NCBI GenBank assembly: GCA_020226215.1
Contig: CM035233.1
Coordinates: forward strand, 12,295,810 to 12,359,809
Direction of reading: 5' to 3'
DNA length: 64,000 nt
From: Sindora glabra
Taxonomy: Eukaryota; Streptophyta; Magnoliopsida; Fabales; Fabaceae
Each line of letters begins with the position of its first letter. Position 1 is the stretch's first letter. Both the position numbers and the translations under genes were made by a program. Positions 12,301-24,554 of this stretch are shown in pieces. The notes below the pieces were generated by a model. That model had not been told where the DNA came from. It made no database searches and saw only the letters and a program-made list of their open reading frames with translations.

Positions 12301-13784
12301 TCATACTCACAAAATTCTTCAAGAGTGAATGTAGCATCCCAATCCCAGAAAGAATAGTATGAATCAAACGAAAGTTGATAATCACCTCATTATAACGAAG
12401 GAAATTATAGTATAAATTCCAAAATGAAAAAACAAATGTGTCCCTCTACATGGAGATTCTTGTTTCTATCTCTTATTAAGTGGCGGTTTTAAAATCTGAT
12501 CATGATGAGCATTAGTTTTAATGTGTAGGGAGGTGAAAATAAAATTATATTATAAATAACTATTTTTAATAATATAATCAAAATAAATTATGAGAGATGA
12601 AAAAATTTCCAGAATTTGATCAATTTTTAATAGTTCTCAACTGTGATTATTTTTTATTACAAATTTTCTAATTGAATTAGGTTTCTTGTTAAATAAGGAT
12701 TGTGATAACTTATCTACCAAGTTTTTTAGTATATGAATATTTATATTATACTTATTGAGGAAGTGAGATAATTTGTATTTATAACTCGTGGAAGTTAAAA
12801 GAAATTCCACAAGTCGTTCAAATTCCTTTGATTAAATTATTTATGTTGAAACTAAAGAGTATATTTATATCATTTATAAAAATATATATTTCCCGATAAA
12901 GAAAAATTATGATATATTTTAAATGTGTTTAAGATATGAATTTAAGAACGATTAAACGTTTTGTATTTTTTCATTGATTCATTGGTGAGTTTATTTTTCA
13001 TCTTTGCCTAAACCAAGAGTTGAATCATGGTATCTATGTTTTGTGCTTTCTTTCATCTTAAGTATTCAATTATGTCAACAGCCTTTCGCATTAGAATTTT
13101 TCCAACAAATTATGCATGTAAAATTTAAAGGTGTAACAATATCTTTAAAAAAAATTATTGAAATGTATATTAAAATTACTGCATAATATAATCTCATTTT
13201 GAAAGCATATGTATGCAATGAGCAATTCTAAAACAATGAAACAAAAAAGATAATTCGTAATTTGTATAATTGTCAAACTAAAAGAAAATAAATTGTCAAA
13301 GAGAGAGAGACAGAGAGAAACGAGAGTGAAAACCACATTATACCTAACGTCCTGACCTTAAATTTTAATAATAACGTGCAACGACAAGTTCGTGGTGTAA
13401 TGGTGGTCTGACTCAGCACAAGATCCATTTCTACTTATTCATTTATGTACCGTCATCTTCACATCTTCCTTTATTTATTATATTTTTGAGTGTGAGAGCT
13501 CCTCTTGGACAATACAGGGGGAGGAAATTTAGCTATAAAGAGCCCTGAATTTTATTCTTTTGAAACATTTTATTAGTTGAATATAACATCTACCGTTCTC
13601 ATCCCAAACATGAATTAATTTTGATAAAAAAAGTGCAGAGATAATTAAAATAAAAAAAAACAGAAATAAAAGAATGTATAAAAAGCCCTACTTTTCAAAA
13701 AAAGAATTACAGTGACAAAAGAATGTATAAAAATCCTACTTTTCAAAATAAAGCATAAAAAGTCAAACGAGTTGATGGAATACA
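12301..13784. other. Intergenic DNA with a promoter-like patch
   Basis: Mostly AT-rich. A GA-rich run lies at about 13,300-13,330. A less AT-rich stretch (13,360-13,560) contains a TGACTCA motif near 13,408 and a TATA-like 'tataaag' at 13,534, as in a plant promoter. The only frame downstream is the 65-codon ORF at 13,712-13,909 that overlaps the second duplicated segment. No functional gene is supported. Confidence 0.35.
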
Positions 13785-14150
13785 CTTTTCAAAGTAGGTT
13801 GAGTTTTGGATCTCCCAACGAGTTGAAGTTACTGATGTCTGCCACTATCTACAAAGAATGGGACAACAACATGAAAAGAGATGAATGGACTACACAAACT
13901 TTAACCTAATAAATCAAGTTAACACTCAAATTATCCATTTTTTAAGTTAATTTAAACAAATTAGCTAATGATGAATGAATCGACTCTGGCAAATAATCGT
14001 GCAACAGCATGAAAGCATCTTTGACATCAAGTCCACTTTAAGTCATGTTGATTACCCTTAACACACCCTTTGGTCATAGCACAAATTAAAGGTATTTCAA
14101 ATAAAATTCTAAAGTCCATTATTGATTTCGTATGTTATTCATAGATTATA
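13785..14150. repeat. Duplicated segment, copy 2 (unrecognised, possibly exon-derived)
   Basis: Partner of 11,960-12,300, 1.8 kb away in the same orientation. The plus-strand frame (13,712-13,909, 65 codons) includes SPNELKLLMSATIYKEWD and matches the corresponding frame of copy 1 nearly residue for residue until that frame stops. Conservation may reflect coding ancestry or simply recent duplication. No domain recognised. Confidence 0.5.
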
Positions 14151-14702
14151 TTTTTTTCATATATAATTTTTTATTTAATTTATTTATAATTCTAAATTTT
14201 TAAAATTTATCTATTAATATTTTTAACTGTTAATATATACTCTATTCTTCTAAGTTATTTTTATCCAAATTTTGGCGAAAATATATATATAAAATGTATA
14301 TGCTCTTTGTTTTTTCCAATTCGATATTCATCCTCAAAATTATTAATTTATCCCAAGAGAAAATCCTAATCTTCATTAGAGATTTGTTGAATCAATTTGT
14401 ACGAAGGTCGGCAAAAAGCAGAGTCTCCAACACAATGAACAACAATATCAAATAGAAAAATATAAAAGTGATTTGACAAAGGAGATTATGTTTTTGATCC
14501 CGAAATTAAGTCTTAAATCAGGAACGGTGGTCTTAATCACAAATTACAAAATTGTTTGGATGAAGTTAGGATATTTTTCAGGTAACTGTTTCTAGAATTG
14601 AAATTTAAATTAGATTTAAATTTTTAGCAATTGAAAATAAAGAAGACACATTTGCAAATGTAATAGCTATCAAATTTTGGACCAAAAATAAGAGGAGTAA
14701 AA

Positions 14703-14957
14703 TGTTAGAGTAGAAGCTATATATAGATAAGTTCCGGCACTTAAAAAATTAAAACTACATGTAAGTTAAATGAAAAATGATGTGTGAGTAGAATTACGTG
14801 AATTAAGTCATACACTTTTAGTTTAAAATATTAAGGTAGAAGTTACATATGAATAAATTTCAGCACTTAAAAAGTCAAAATTACATATAAGTTAAATGAA
14901 AATGACGAAATTATGTTGGAGTAAAATTACATGTGAATTAAGACATACACTTTTATT
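14703..14957. repeat. Tandem duplication, 126-bp unit
   Basis: Two head-to-tail copies share 'gtagaag.ta.atat..ataa.tt.c.gcactt', 'acat.taagttaaatgaaaa' and 'gaattaag.catacactttta'. The first begins at about 14,703 and the second at about 14,829. A diverged piece of similar sequence may occur at 2,800-2,880. Confidence 0.65.
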
Positions 14958-15870
14958 TTAAAGAATACTTCGTACACCCCTCTTTAATAGAATTTCATAA
15001 TTTATAAAAATAAATGAGTTTAAAGTATCTTAAAAAAAAACTGTATATAACTCAACCCTATATAAAATGCTGTTGTATTGTGCTCCGAGCCCCCTCTAAT
15101 CCTCTTTGTAATATATCTACTTGTATCATTAAAATTTGGTTGTTCTAAAATGTGAAATGTACTTTAAAAATTAAAGTAGACGATAATAATTATTGATAAA
15201 AAAAATTAAAGATTGAGAATTTAATTAATAAATGGTTTGCTATCAATAAAAAATATTTTTTTATTTTATAATTCTCTTTTCTCATAATTTTATCATCAAT
15301 AATTATAATAATTTATTTTACTCTCTCTAAAATGTATTTTGGAAGAAAAGTTAAATTTGTATTATTGCACATATTACGGCATAACTAAATATGAAAAGAA
15401 CCAGACGAACTTACCTTTATCGTTTACGAATCTTCCTTTACTTGTTTGATCTGTGCGCGGGCGCACACAGCATTTGTGCAGTGATTAAGAATCTCCTGCG
15501 GTGCAGTAGCGAAGAATTTCTTGGGAGAAATAGTGAGAGAACTTGATAAATTTGGATATTGTGATCTCATGTTAGCATAATTCTAGTTAGAATTTGTGTT
15601 AAATTGCAATTGGAATATCTTGCCCAACAAGTATTTATAGTTATTGATCTTAACCAAAAGTTTAAGGTGTAATATAAGTACTTATGAGTGAGAATTCTTG
15701 TAGAATTTTGAAGGAAATACAAGAATAATAATTAAAAAGTAACTGAGACTATTAATAGTAAATTTCTCTCAACCCGTAAATTGTTTTGTAGAATTTAATT
15801 TTTGTTACGTTATATTGCTTGTACATCACCATGCTACTCGAATCCCTGCTTAATTTAGATAATGGAAGAT
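14958..15870. other. 3' flank of the transporter gene, with a GC-rich island
   Basis: Intergenic DNA downstream of the minus-strand transporter gene. The segment 15,405-15,545 is much less AT-rich than its surroundings and contains a perfect hairpin (TGTGCGC-gg-GCGCACA, 15,452-15,467). On the minus strand the island ends in 'gataaag|gtaagttc', a strong splice-donor match at about 15,413. No protein frame is visible. The 3' UTR of the transporter lies just below 15,871, but no clear AATAAA was found. Confidence 0.4.
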
Positions 15871-18797
15871 CTATACTTTGGAAATTTGGTCTTCACTTTG
15901 CTTTGGTTCTAATTGAACCTCACCATTTTTTTGACTCAGAGACCCATCCCCCTCGGCATCAAAGCTAGCATGAACGCTGTAAAAGACATAAACAAGTACT
16001 GCAACAACTGAAAAGACTCCGAATCGAACATACGATGGCCCATCCATTGATCCCAGCAAGAACACATTCAGAAAGATCGAAATGGATGGTATCCATGGCA
16101 TCAGAGGCACGCCCCAGAATTCCGGCTTCCGGGCTTGAGGGATCATGCACTGGAAAGTTTTCAACATCACAATAGCAATCACAGCACACGCACCAAGTAG
16201 GCCAGCCTTGGCCCTCCCAGTTGGTACAAATTTCCAAATGAGTGCGAACATTATTGAGGAGGATGTGAGTGCACACAGGAAGGACAAGGTGGGCCATGGA
16301 TTTGTTGTGTCAGCAGCCACATAGCGTCTATAGATCACTGCATTTGAGACCATGTAGAAGACAAAGAGTGTCCCTATGGACACAAGGTTTAGAAGCACGT
16401 TCAGATCTGTGAAAAGGGCTAGTGCCGCTGTGAGGATCCCTGAAAAGGAGATTTTGTGCGAATATTAGATATTTTGTGACTCTCAATTGCATAATCATAG
16501 TTTCAACGTACCCACTCAATGGGGCATATAATGAGAGGGTATCAAATAAGAAGAGAGTGGAACAACTACTAGAATAATAATAATAATAATAATAACACAA
16601 AAAAATAAATAAATAAACACGCACTGATTATACTTTCATCCAATCCATCCCTACTTGCAAAATAGGTGAGAGTAAGAGGAGTTGAGTACGAATACATAAG
16701 TGTAAATTTTAAAGATGATATAAATAAAAACAATAGAATCAATTTTTTTAATCATGAATGGTGAAAGAAACCATAAAAATTAAGTTAATAAAACTATTAT
16801 AATAATCTAAGAAAGAATTTTTCCTAGCGCGTGATAAATTTTCAATGTGATTAGCATTAGTACAATTACTATGAGGAATATCGGCAAGATATTGTGCCAA
16901 TAGGTGAAGTCAAAATCAACCAGAGAGCATAAAGATCATGGAGAAAAACATCAACTTTAACTAGCTAGTCCGAGAAGATAAGGTCACCATCAGTCAATGA
17001 TTCCAATTAAAAGAGAATATATAAGTCGTACAATAATGGGATGAAGACCAATACAAACCACCAATTCAATCCATGTAAGGTTCGTTAATATTCTTCTAAC
17101 GTGTCACATTTCATGATCATCATCAGCCTATTTCACCATCAATTAGTGATTCATCTCTTTCCTCCATAAGCCACACAGGCTTTGCACATAACCCCACACC
17201 GTCCTTCCATCTTCATCTAGTTAAAAGATTGTATTACTGAATACGATATTCACATTACTGAAGAGAAAAATAAAAGTATATTGGGGACCAGCCTACAAAG
17301 CATAGATAAAGCAGTTACAGCTCCACCCATGTAATAAAGATAAGCTTTGCCAATCTCAATCAACCAAACTAGCATTTATTAAGTCAGCATTATATGCTTT
17401 AGCTCAATTTCTTGCCCACCAATCTTCATGTTATGTTAGCCCTATCTTACAAAAAAGGAGGAACTATATTAGGCTAATCCTACTTGCATACGTTTTATGC
17501 ATAAAAACGTCAACATAGATGCATTTAGCCCAATTTGAATAAAATAGAATAAATTATTATAATATAGATGATGACAATTTTACTTGTAAGTTATATTATA
17601 TATACACTTTGTGGACACTTTAAGACAATAGTATAAAATAGTTGAAAACAGTAGAGAAAGTTAACTGCCTACTACAACACTCCTCTGGTGGACTCCCACC
17701 ATAAGAAAAAGGTGTTAATATCTATATTATATAATAAATTATATTGAATAAAAACACTCTTTTTGTAGAAGGCCTATCGTATTTCAGAGATTACAGTCTC
17801 TTTTATTTTGATAAATCTTCTCGCTTAAAAAAATTGATATAATGAGAATGCCCTCATCTTTTCACAGCCCACAGCTTAACAAAACCACCAGCTATGTTAT
17901 GGCTCCATTTACTCCAACAAGGATCTTGAAAAACATAATTATAAAATATTAAAATAAAAAAATTATTTTATTTTTAATAGTAAATATAAAATTTTTTAAT
18001 TATTATAATTTTAAATTCTAAATTTTTAATTATAAATATAAATGATATATTATTTTTCATCAATATATATAAATAATATTTTTTCATAAAAAATACTTTC
18101 AAAAGGAAATATAGGGAGTTTATAACTCCCGTACGGTTAAATAATAGTCTCTGGTTAAGGCGGGTCCCACTCCTAACAGTTTCAAAATCGACACAATCCG
18201 TGTTCAAACGCGCCCTTTTTAGGTTCCCAAAACCGAAAGAACCATCAATATTGACCGCATTCATTGGCAAGCAAACACAAATCATCCAAGGAAATCTCGG
18301 AATAAAATTAAAAATAACGGAAATAGAAGAAAATAGTACACTTTTAGAGGACCCTAGAATAAATTAAGAGAATAACGTACCTAGGAAAGCCGAGGCGTTG
18401 ACAGGCGTGCGTGTCTTGGGGTGGACCCTAGCGAACCAAGCTGGGACCACGCTGGACCGTCCGATGACGCACATGTACCGAGACTGACCCAGCATCGCCA
18501 CCAACAGCGACGTCAAGATCCCAAAACTGGCCCCCACACCCATCACATTCGAAACCCATCCCCACCCGTCTGATTTCCAATTGAACGCCGCTGAAAATGG
18601 CGCTTCTGTATCTATCTGCATGCACCCCCCAACATTTTAGTTTCTCTCTTTATCTTTCGTTGAAAAATTTTATATGAAAAAACCTTCATTTCCATTTTAT
18701 AAGATACCATTAATAAATGTAGAAATTTTATTTTATTTTAGTCAGCAAGAATGTATTTCCTTGTTTACAGCGTAAAAGAATATACAAAATGGTAAAG

Positions 18798-18851
<54 letters not shown>

Positions 18852-20367
18852 CACAAATATAATATTTTGCAAAAAATACAAAAATTCAAATAAAAAATTT
18901 TCTCAAACATATATATAAATTTCACAAATACAATATTTTGCAAAAAATACAAAATTCAAATAAAAAACTTTCCTATTATCATTGAATTATGTCAAAAATG
19001 TCAAAAGGTTAACAAGGGTATTTTTTTTTATCGAAGACAAAAAATTACAATAAACATGTAACATGAGAATGGTAATATATATTAGCTAATTAAATTTAAA
19101 TATTTTACATATTTATTGTGTAAAATTTTTTGTTAAAACTTAATTTTAATTGCATGAAATTGTCAATTTTTTAAAATAAAATTTAATTCGAAGAGATAAG
19201 ATCTTTTGAAAAAATTTATATTTAACTGTAAATTGAAGAGAAATTACCATATCATACGGTAGGAGTTTGGACATGGAAGCGGCCATTAGACAGTAAAGAA
19301 CGGTGACGACTATGACTGAACCAGACACACCGATAGGGATATCCTTCACTGGATTACGTACTTCTTCAGCCATCGTGGAAACCGCGTCGTATCCGATATA
19401 ACTCAGATACACAGTGGCCGCTCCGTTGAAAACACCGGAAGCTCCATATGGGAAAAAACCCGACGGGTTTTCTGGGTTACCCGGCTCAGTAAAGTTCCTC
19501 CAGCTTCCTTTCCAGAACCCCACAAATATCACAAACGCAATGAACAATATGTGTAGCACCGTCAAAATTATGTTCACCACCGAGCTCTCCCTCGTACTGA
19601 TCAAAACAACAACAGTAAAAAATCATGAACATAGGATTTCAGTCAATCCCTCGAGGAAGCTTAAAGGTAAAGAGCGGCGAAAAACCTGTAGCAGATGACC
19701 AGTGTGATAATCAAAACAACAGCCACAGCAGCAATATCGAATTCATTGAATCCCTTGGGCAGTGACGGAACTGTGAACCTCCATTTTTCGGCGGAGACGC
19801 CTATTGCGGTGCCGAAATACGCAGTGAAGCCTCTTGCGACGGCTGCATTTGACATGACGTAATCCATCACAAGGTTGGCACCAGTTAGAAACGCCGCGAA
19901 TTCACCTGTGAAAATTCCGGTATCAGCTAGAGTATTGGTGAGATATAAGCAACAAAAACAAAGAATAAAAGAATCCTGAACGCACCAAAAGTTACACGCA
20001 GGTAGCTGAAAGCGCCGCCAGCTACCGGCATGTCCACGGCGAATTCAGTGTAACAGAAGGCGGAAAGTAGAGCACAGAGACCAGCAATGGCATAAGATAT
20101 AACGACGGAAGGTCCAGAGTCGAGGTGGCAGGCGCGGCCGGTGGTGACGAAAACGCCGGCGCCAACCATTCCCCCGATTCCCAAACAAATTAAATCATAC
20201 CAGCGGAGAGACTTGCGCATGTCGGAGCCGGACCGGGCTCGAATCCGGCTCATCTCTTCATAGGAGGTGCAGACCGATGTGGCTCGGCGAGCGAGACGAG
20301 TCGGGGTCTGAGCGACGGCTCGGAAGTATGCTCGGAGGCTTGAAAAGGAAGAGCCGCCGTTTTCCAT
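15871..20367 (-). CDS. CAT6/CAT8-like: Cationic amino acid transporter (CAT family, CAT6/7/8-like), five exons
   Basis: Membrane permease of the APC superfamily that moves amino acids across the plasma membrane or tonoplast. Exons on the minus strand are 20,367-19,986, 19,905-19,686, 19,596-19,248, 18,615-18,381 and 16,439-15,871. All four introns (80, 89, 632 and 1,941 bp) are GT-AG. The lengths sum to 1,755 bp, giving 584 residues plus TAG with no frame break. The N-terminus is polar (about 1-55). The first membrane segment holds GIGGMVGAGVF (about 63-73). Strongly membrane-spanning stretches continue to about residue 550, and KPEFWGVP (about 500) starts the CAT-type C-terminal permease domain. 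Length and motifs fit plant CATs of the CAT6/7/8 clade; the exact orthologue and membrane cannot be fixed from sequence alone. The start is the ATG preceding MENGGSSFSSLR. Coding GC is far above the flanks. This is the only intact gene in the window. Confidence 0.93.
16440..18380 (-). other. Intron 4 of the transporter gene (1,941 bp)
   Basis: Donor 'g|gtacgt' at 18,380 and acceptor 'ccttttcag|gg' at 16,440. It contains an (AAT)n microsatellite at about 16,573-16,596. Open frames at 16,328-16,624 and 17,974-18,285 are read-through of exon or intron sequence, not genes. A less AT-rich part (17,280-17,460) shows no domain. Confidence 0.85.
18799..18971. repeat. TA microsatellite plus 71-bp tandem repeat in intron 3
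   Basis: A TA run (18,799-18,849) is followed by two copies of a unit with 'ttcacaaata.aatattttgcaa' beginning at 18,850 and 18,921. Both lie in the 632-bp third intron of the transporter gene and are likely to vary in length between individuals. Confidence 0.85.
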
Positions 20368-20510
20368 TTCCGCCGCTCAATGAATGCGTGGACTTCGGAT
20401 TTAGAGACGAAGAAAATGTTAAGAGTTAAATTATGGAGACTCCGAAGCCAGGAGTCCACTGATGAGAGGGGAAGACATTCTCTTATACTCCCTCTGTATA
20501 TACTATCATT
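20368..20510 (-). promoter_or_regulatory. Presumed 5' UTR and core promoter of the transporter gene
   Basis: Upstream of the ATG on the minus strand, the less AT-rich leader extends to about 20,480. A TATATA at 20,497-20,502 lies about 130 bp before the ATG and is a candidate TATA box. The short plus-strand frame at 20,380-20,565 crosses this region and is not considered coding. Confidence 0.3.
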
Positions 20511-20569
20511 ACTAAGAATCTATTTCCTGGGTACCAACTTTTCTGCTTTTTTCATAAAAAATTAAAATA

Positions 20570-21763
20570 ATAATTTTAAAAAAATGTATTTCGTTTTCCA
20601 GAAATTCTATACTTTATGGGTTTTTACACTTGATGAACAGAAAAAAAAATCAATTGTCAATTATATAAAATTCACATATATTCACAATTATATTGTTTAT
20701 TTTTTAATTTGTTTTAAAATATAATTGATTTCTTTCTAATGTAAAGACACTTATATAACACAACTTCAAAAAGAAAGTTATTTTCAGTCTTCATGCCTAT
20801 TTGAAAGTAAGAAATTGTATTTATTAATGATCAATTTATTTTCAAAATACGAGGAAAGAAATTTAAAGGTATACTTCTTTGTATCTTGAAAAGCTGAAAT
20901 ATATTCCGTATAGAGTTGGTTTTATGCCAAATGACCCATAAATTTTACAAATGATTTTCAATCATTTTTCAAAGATTAAATTTTAACTTTTTCAAATATA
21001 AATAAAATATTTCATACATTAATTGTAATAATTTACTACGTACGGGAGTTATAATCTGTGCATTAAAGGAAACCCCTAATGCAATAACTACATATGATAT
21101 TGAATTCAGTAAACCAAATTTTATTCATGAATCATTATCTAAAAATTGGCAAGGAAATGAAATAGATACCCACCTTATTTTATGGAAATATTTTAAGAGA
21201 AAGTTAAGCCTTAAAATATTTTTAGAAATATTACATTTTCAAATAATTTTTTTAAAATTTTAAACTAAATATAACAATGTACCATTCTTATAAATATTTT
21301 CAAAAATATAAAAAATATTTCATGAATCAAACACTCTGTAAAATAATGGAATGGGAGTGGAAATGGTTTGGATTTTTTCTATAGAATGGAAATGTTGATT
21401 TCCTAGGAAATGATCAAATGGTAGAATATATACTTCATAACAAAAGTAATAAAATAAATTATTTTATAGAACAATAGAATGAGAGCAAAAATTTTTGGAT
21501 GTCTTCTACAAAATGAAAATGTTCATTCTTTAGAAAAGGTAAAATAATAAAATTTTTATTTTATAATAAAGATAATAAAATGGATCATTTTTTTATTCAT
21601 AAATAATATTTTACATATATATTTTTCATATTTTTATATATTTTAATATTATTTTTATTAATATATAATAAAAATATTAATTTTTGAATTTCTCTTTATT
21701 AAAATATTTTAATAATTATATTTTTAATAATAAAATTTAAAATATTACAAGGAAGGTTTTTCT
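20570..21763. other. AT-rich upstream flank with degenerate repeats
   Basis: No gene seen. Around 21,340-21,560 there are two related blocks with 'tagaatg..a', 'ttcctaggaaatg' and 'attctttagaaaagg', consistent with an old MITE-like insertion. Confidence 0.4.
21540..21760. repeat. Dispersed AT-rich repeat, copy 1 (partner at 52,830-53,010)
   Basis: Shares with 52,830-53,010 the order 'tatattttaatatt', 'attaatatataataaaaatatta'-like and 'aaaatattttaat..ttatatttttaataataaaatttaaaat'. Low complexity makes the exact limits uncertain; probably copies of one MITE family. Confidence 0.45.
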
Positions 21764-22033
21764 TCATTTTTTTTCTTTTCCTTTTCCTTCTCGGTTCTTT
21801 CTCTTTTCTAGTTGTACTTTTGTTTTGGTGTTTTCTAGTACAGCCATGAAGTTCAGTAATTGGACAATGAAGTAACAAATGCATAATAGCCAGTGAAAGG
21901 AGGAATCCGGAGACCGGAAACAACCTACCTGATCGTGGTAGCCCGACCTCTTCCATTCGAAAATTTGCTGAAAGAATCGAACCACATATGCAAGAAGCCA
22001 AGTGGGAATGGGATAATAGAAATCAAATAACAC
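21764..22033 (-). other. Exon-like island, possible gene fragment
   Basis: A patch with balanced base composition in AT-rich DNA. On the minus strand an 89-codon frame begins MLFDFYYPIPTWLLAYVVRF. Within it, 'ttctttcag|caaattttcgaatgg' looks like an acceptor and 'gatcag|gtaggttg' like a donor, framing a 39-bp segment (QIFEWKRSGYHDQ). No protein family recognised; it could be a relic exon of a lost gene or a noncoding transcript. Confidence 0.3.
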
Positions 22034-22345
22034 GTGTCCTCAAAAAAATTTAACTTACATCTGAAATCAATGAAGACTCCATTTCATCTGAAGAAAGATA
22101 TGTATACCATATAATAATTATAAAAAAAAGGTTAGAATTTCATAGCTTTGTGAGAGTATATATACAAAAGGTGGCATTCAATTCATAAAATCTTTTTCAC
22201 ATTTTTGCATATATTTTAAAAAAGTATAAAATTCTCATATTTGATTTAAATTTTTTTAAAAAATTCCATCAATGTTTTCCCATAAAATAGTGGGTATCTT
22301 ACATTTTTATAATATAAAAGTATTTAATTTATAGAAAAAACTATT

Positions 22346-22800
22346 TTGCTCACCTTATCACTTATCATTAGTGACCTCTACTCATTACTTGTTACCCACC
22401 ACTACCATCTATCACCGATGATTATTATTAGTTATCACTTATTACTAGTGACCGTTTTTTACCATTATTTATTATTGACTATTACCTATTATTGGCTACT
22501 AACATTAACTACAACTTATTACCTGTGGCCATTATAAGCCAGTTATCGCTGTTGATTATTATCAGCCACCACTTATTTTTAGTGATTACCACCACTACCT
22601 ATCACTTATTCCTGATAACTATTACTAACCGTCACTCAACGTTGATTACTAATGATAGCCTTTATACATTCTTGCTGATCATCGCTAGTCACTATCCATG
22701 ACTAATGACCACTAGTAGTCACCACTCATCAAAATAACTATTATTCGTTACCATTATTGCCACTATTACCTACTACCAGTAACCATAATCAATCATTCTC
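22346..22800. repeat. Degenerate Thr/Tyr-rich trinucleotide-type repeat
   Basis: About 450 bp of variations on 'attactagtgaccaccacttatta', with recurring 'cacttatt', 'gattattatta' and 'agtgac'. It opens long frames (22,346-22,537 and 22,492-22,701) that are only repeat translations rich in Tyr, Leu, Ile and Thr. Confidence 0.7.
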
Positions 22801-24360
22801 CTTCAATAGTAACTATTAAATTTTTAATGAAAATATTTTTTATAATTAAATAATATTTTTAAAAATACTTAATAATTAAAATATTATATTATAACATTTC
22901 TAAGAATATTTATAATTGAACTAAACATGAGAATGTTATATTTTCAAGAATTAAATTCTTGAAAATCATATTATCAAAAATATTAAGATTTCTAAAAATA
23001 TTTAATTTTGCAAACCAAACATTACCTGGTAGAATTTCAGTATTAACTTGTTACATATTTTACTATTGATAACAATTAAATAACTAGTCAATTCTTTCTA
23101 TTATTCAAATCTCCATAATAATAATAAATATTAATAAGTATATAATTATTTTTAAATTTGTACTAAAAATTAAAAAAAAAAGATATTCTCGCAAACAAAA
23201 TAAAATAATTTTATAACCAAAGCCATTTTAAAATGTTATTGAAAAATTAAGATTTCATATTTCCAAAAATAAAATATAGCATTCAATGTTATTTTCACCC
23301 TTCATTTGAGTGTGTAAGATTAAAGTTTAGGCAAATGACCAAGAATACTTTTATAACTTTGAACAATGTATCCTAAGAATAATTCTTTTTTGGATGAAAT
23401 TTCATAGTGTTTTAATATGTTAGTTGAGTGGATGTCTTTGTTAAAGTTTATGTTTTTGTAAGAAAATAATTTTTTTGTGAAGACATTTCAATATTAATTA
23501 CAGATGTACAAAATAATATATTCAAATTAGGAAATTGTTTAATTACAAAATACTTTAAAATACAAAAATGAGCTCCATATAGAGGACTATAACAGTATAT
23601 GTAAGCAATTTCAATCTCAATGGCACTGCTTTTGGGCAAATAGGCAATATAGTCATAGAGTAATGATAGGTATAAACTCAATGTTAAAACAGGTTTATAA
23701 TGACACTTGATTAGATATCAATTGATAATTGATGCATAATCTTCCAAACACCATATATGTATTTGCAGTTCTATAGTAATGTGTGAGGTCTAACAGAAGC
23801 ATCAACGCTAACCTTTACATGCTATAACCTTTCAACAAAATTCGTGCATCGTATTGGATTGGATCAAATTCTTAATGTCTATGAATCTCACAAATTGGAT
23901 GATTATTTTTCATTTATTGGATGGAACTAAAAAGAAATATGTTATAATTGGATCATTTAAAAATTTTGTAAAAATTTCAATAAACTTATATCTATACATG
24001 AAGTATTAATGTTGGTGTCATAACAATCAATTATCTATGCAGGGAAAAAGTCTACTTGAAGAAAAGCAGATCAATAATTCAGATTCCAAAAAGCAAATAA
24101 AGAAGATATAAAGTACTATGGCAACACTCTTATTATTAAAGTCCAAATTTTTAGTGTGTTAGAGCTATCCAAAAACCAAAATATTACAACATAATGATTT
24201 GGGTGAGTCCAAGACTAATTAAGTTAGACAAATTATAGAAGCAAAAAAGAAAAGCAATCTCCATGGGACCATGTAAGGTAACATAAACTAGAATTCTTAT
24301 GTTATGTAATTATCTTCACAATGATTAAAAAAGAAAAACTCAATTTTGATGGCAAATCAT
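22801..24360. other. AT-rich intergenic DNA
   Basis: No gene seen. The stretch up to about 23,030 ends in 'ttgcaaaccaaac', a motif often near ends of plant hAT-like MITEs and found again at about 57,582, so part may be a decayed MITE. A 77-codon minus frame at 23,448-23,681 shows no domain. Confidence 0.4.
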
Positions 24361-24499
24361 TACTATAAAATTTGTGATTAACATTAAGTATTTAAAAGAT
24401 TAAATGTCAATTTACAATCAACGTTTAATTGAATAATGTTGTATACCAAATTTAACATCTAATGTACAACCGTCATAAAAAATGATAATAATGTCAGTT

Positions 24500-24502
<3 letters not shown>

Positions 24503-24553
<51 letters not shown>
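24503..24553. repeat. (AT)n microsatellite
   Basis: A 51-bp AT run within the left arm of the CACTA element. Confidence 0.95.

Positions 24554-24554
<1 letters not shown>

Noticed and set aside
16328..16624. 98-codon minus ORF overlapping transporter exon 5
   Set aside because: A different frame crossing the intron 4 acceptor and an AAT repeat; the spliced gene explains the region.
18428..18625. 65-codon minus ORF over transporter exon 4
   Set aside because: Shadow frame of the real exon, which joins in phase with exons 3 and 5.
22346..22701. Pair of Tyr/Leu-rich ORFs as small membrane proteins
   Set aside because: Open only because of the degenerate ATT/ACC repeat.
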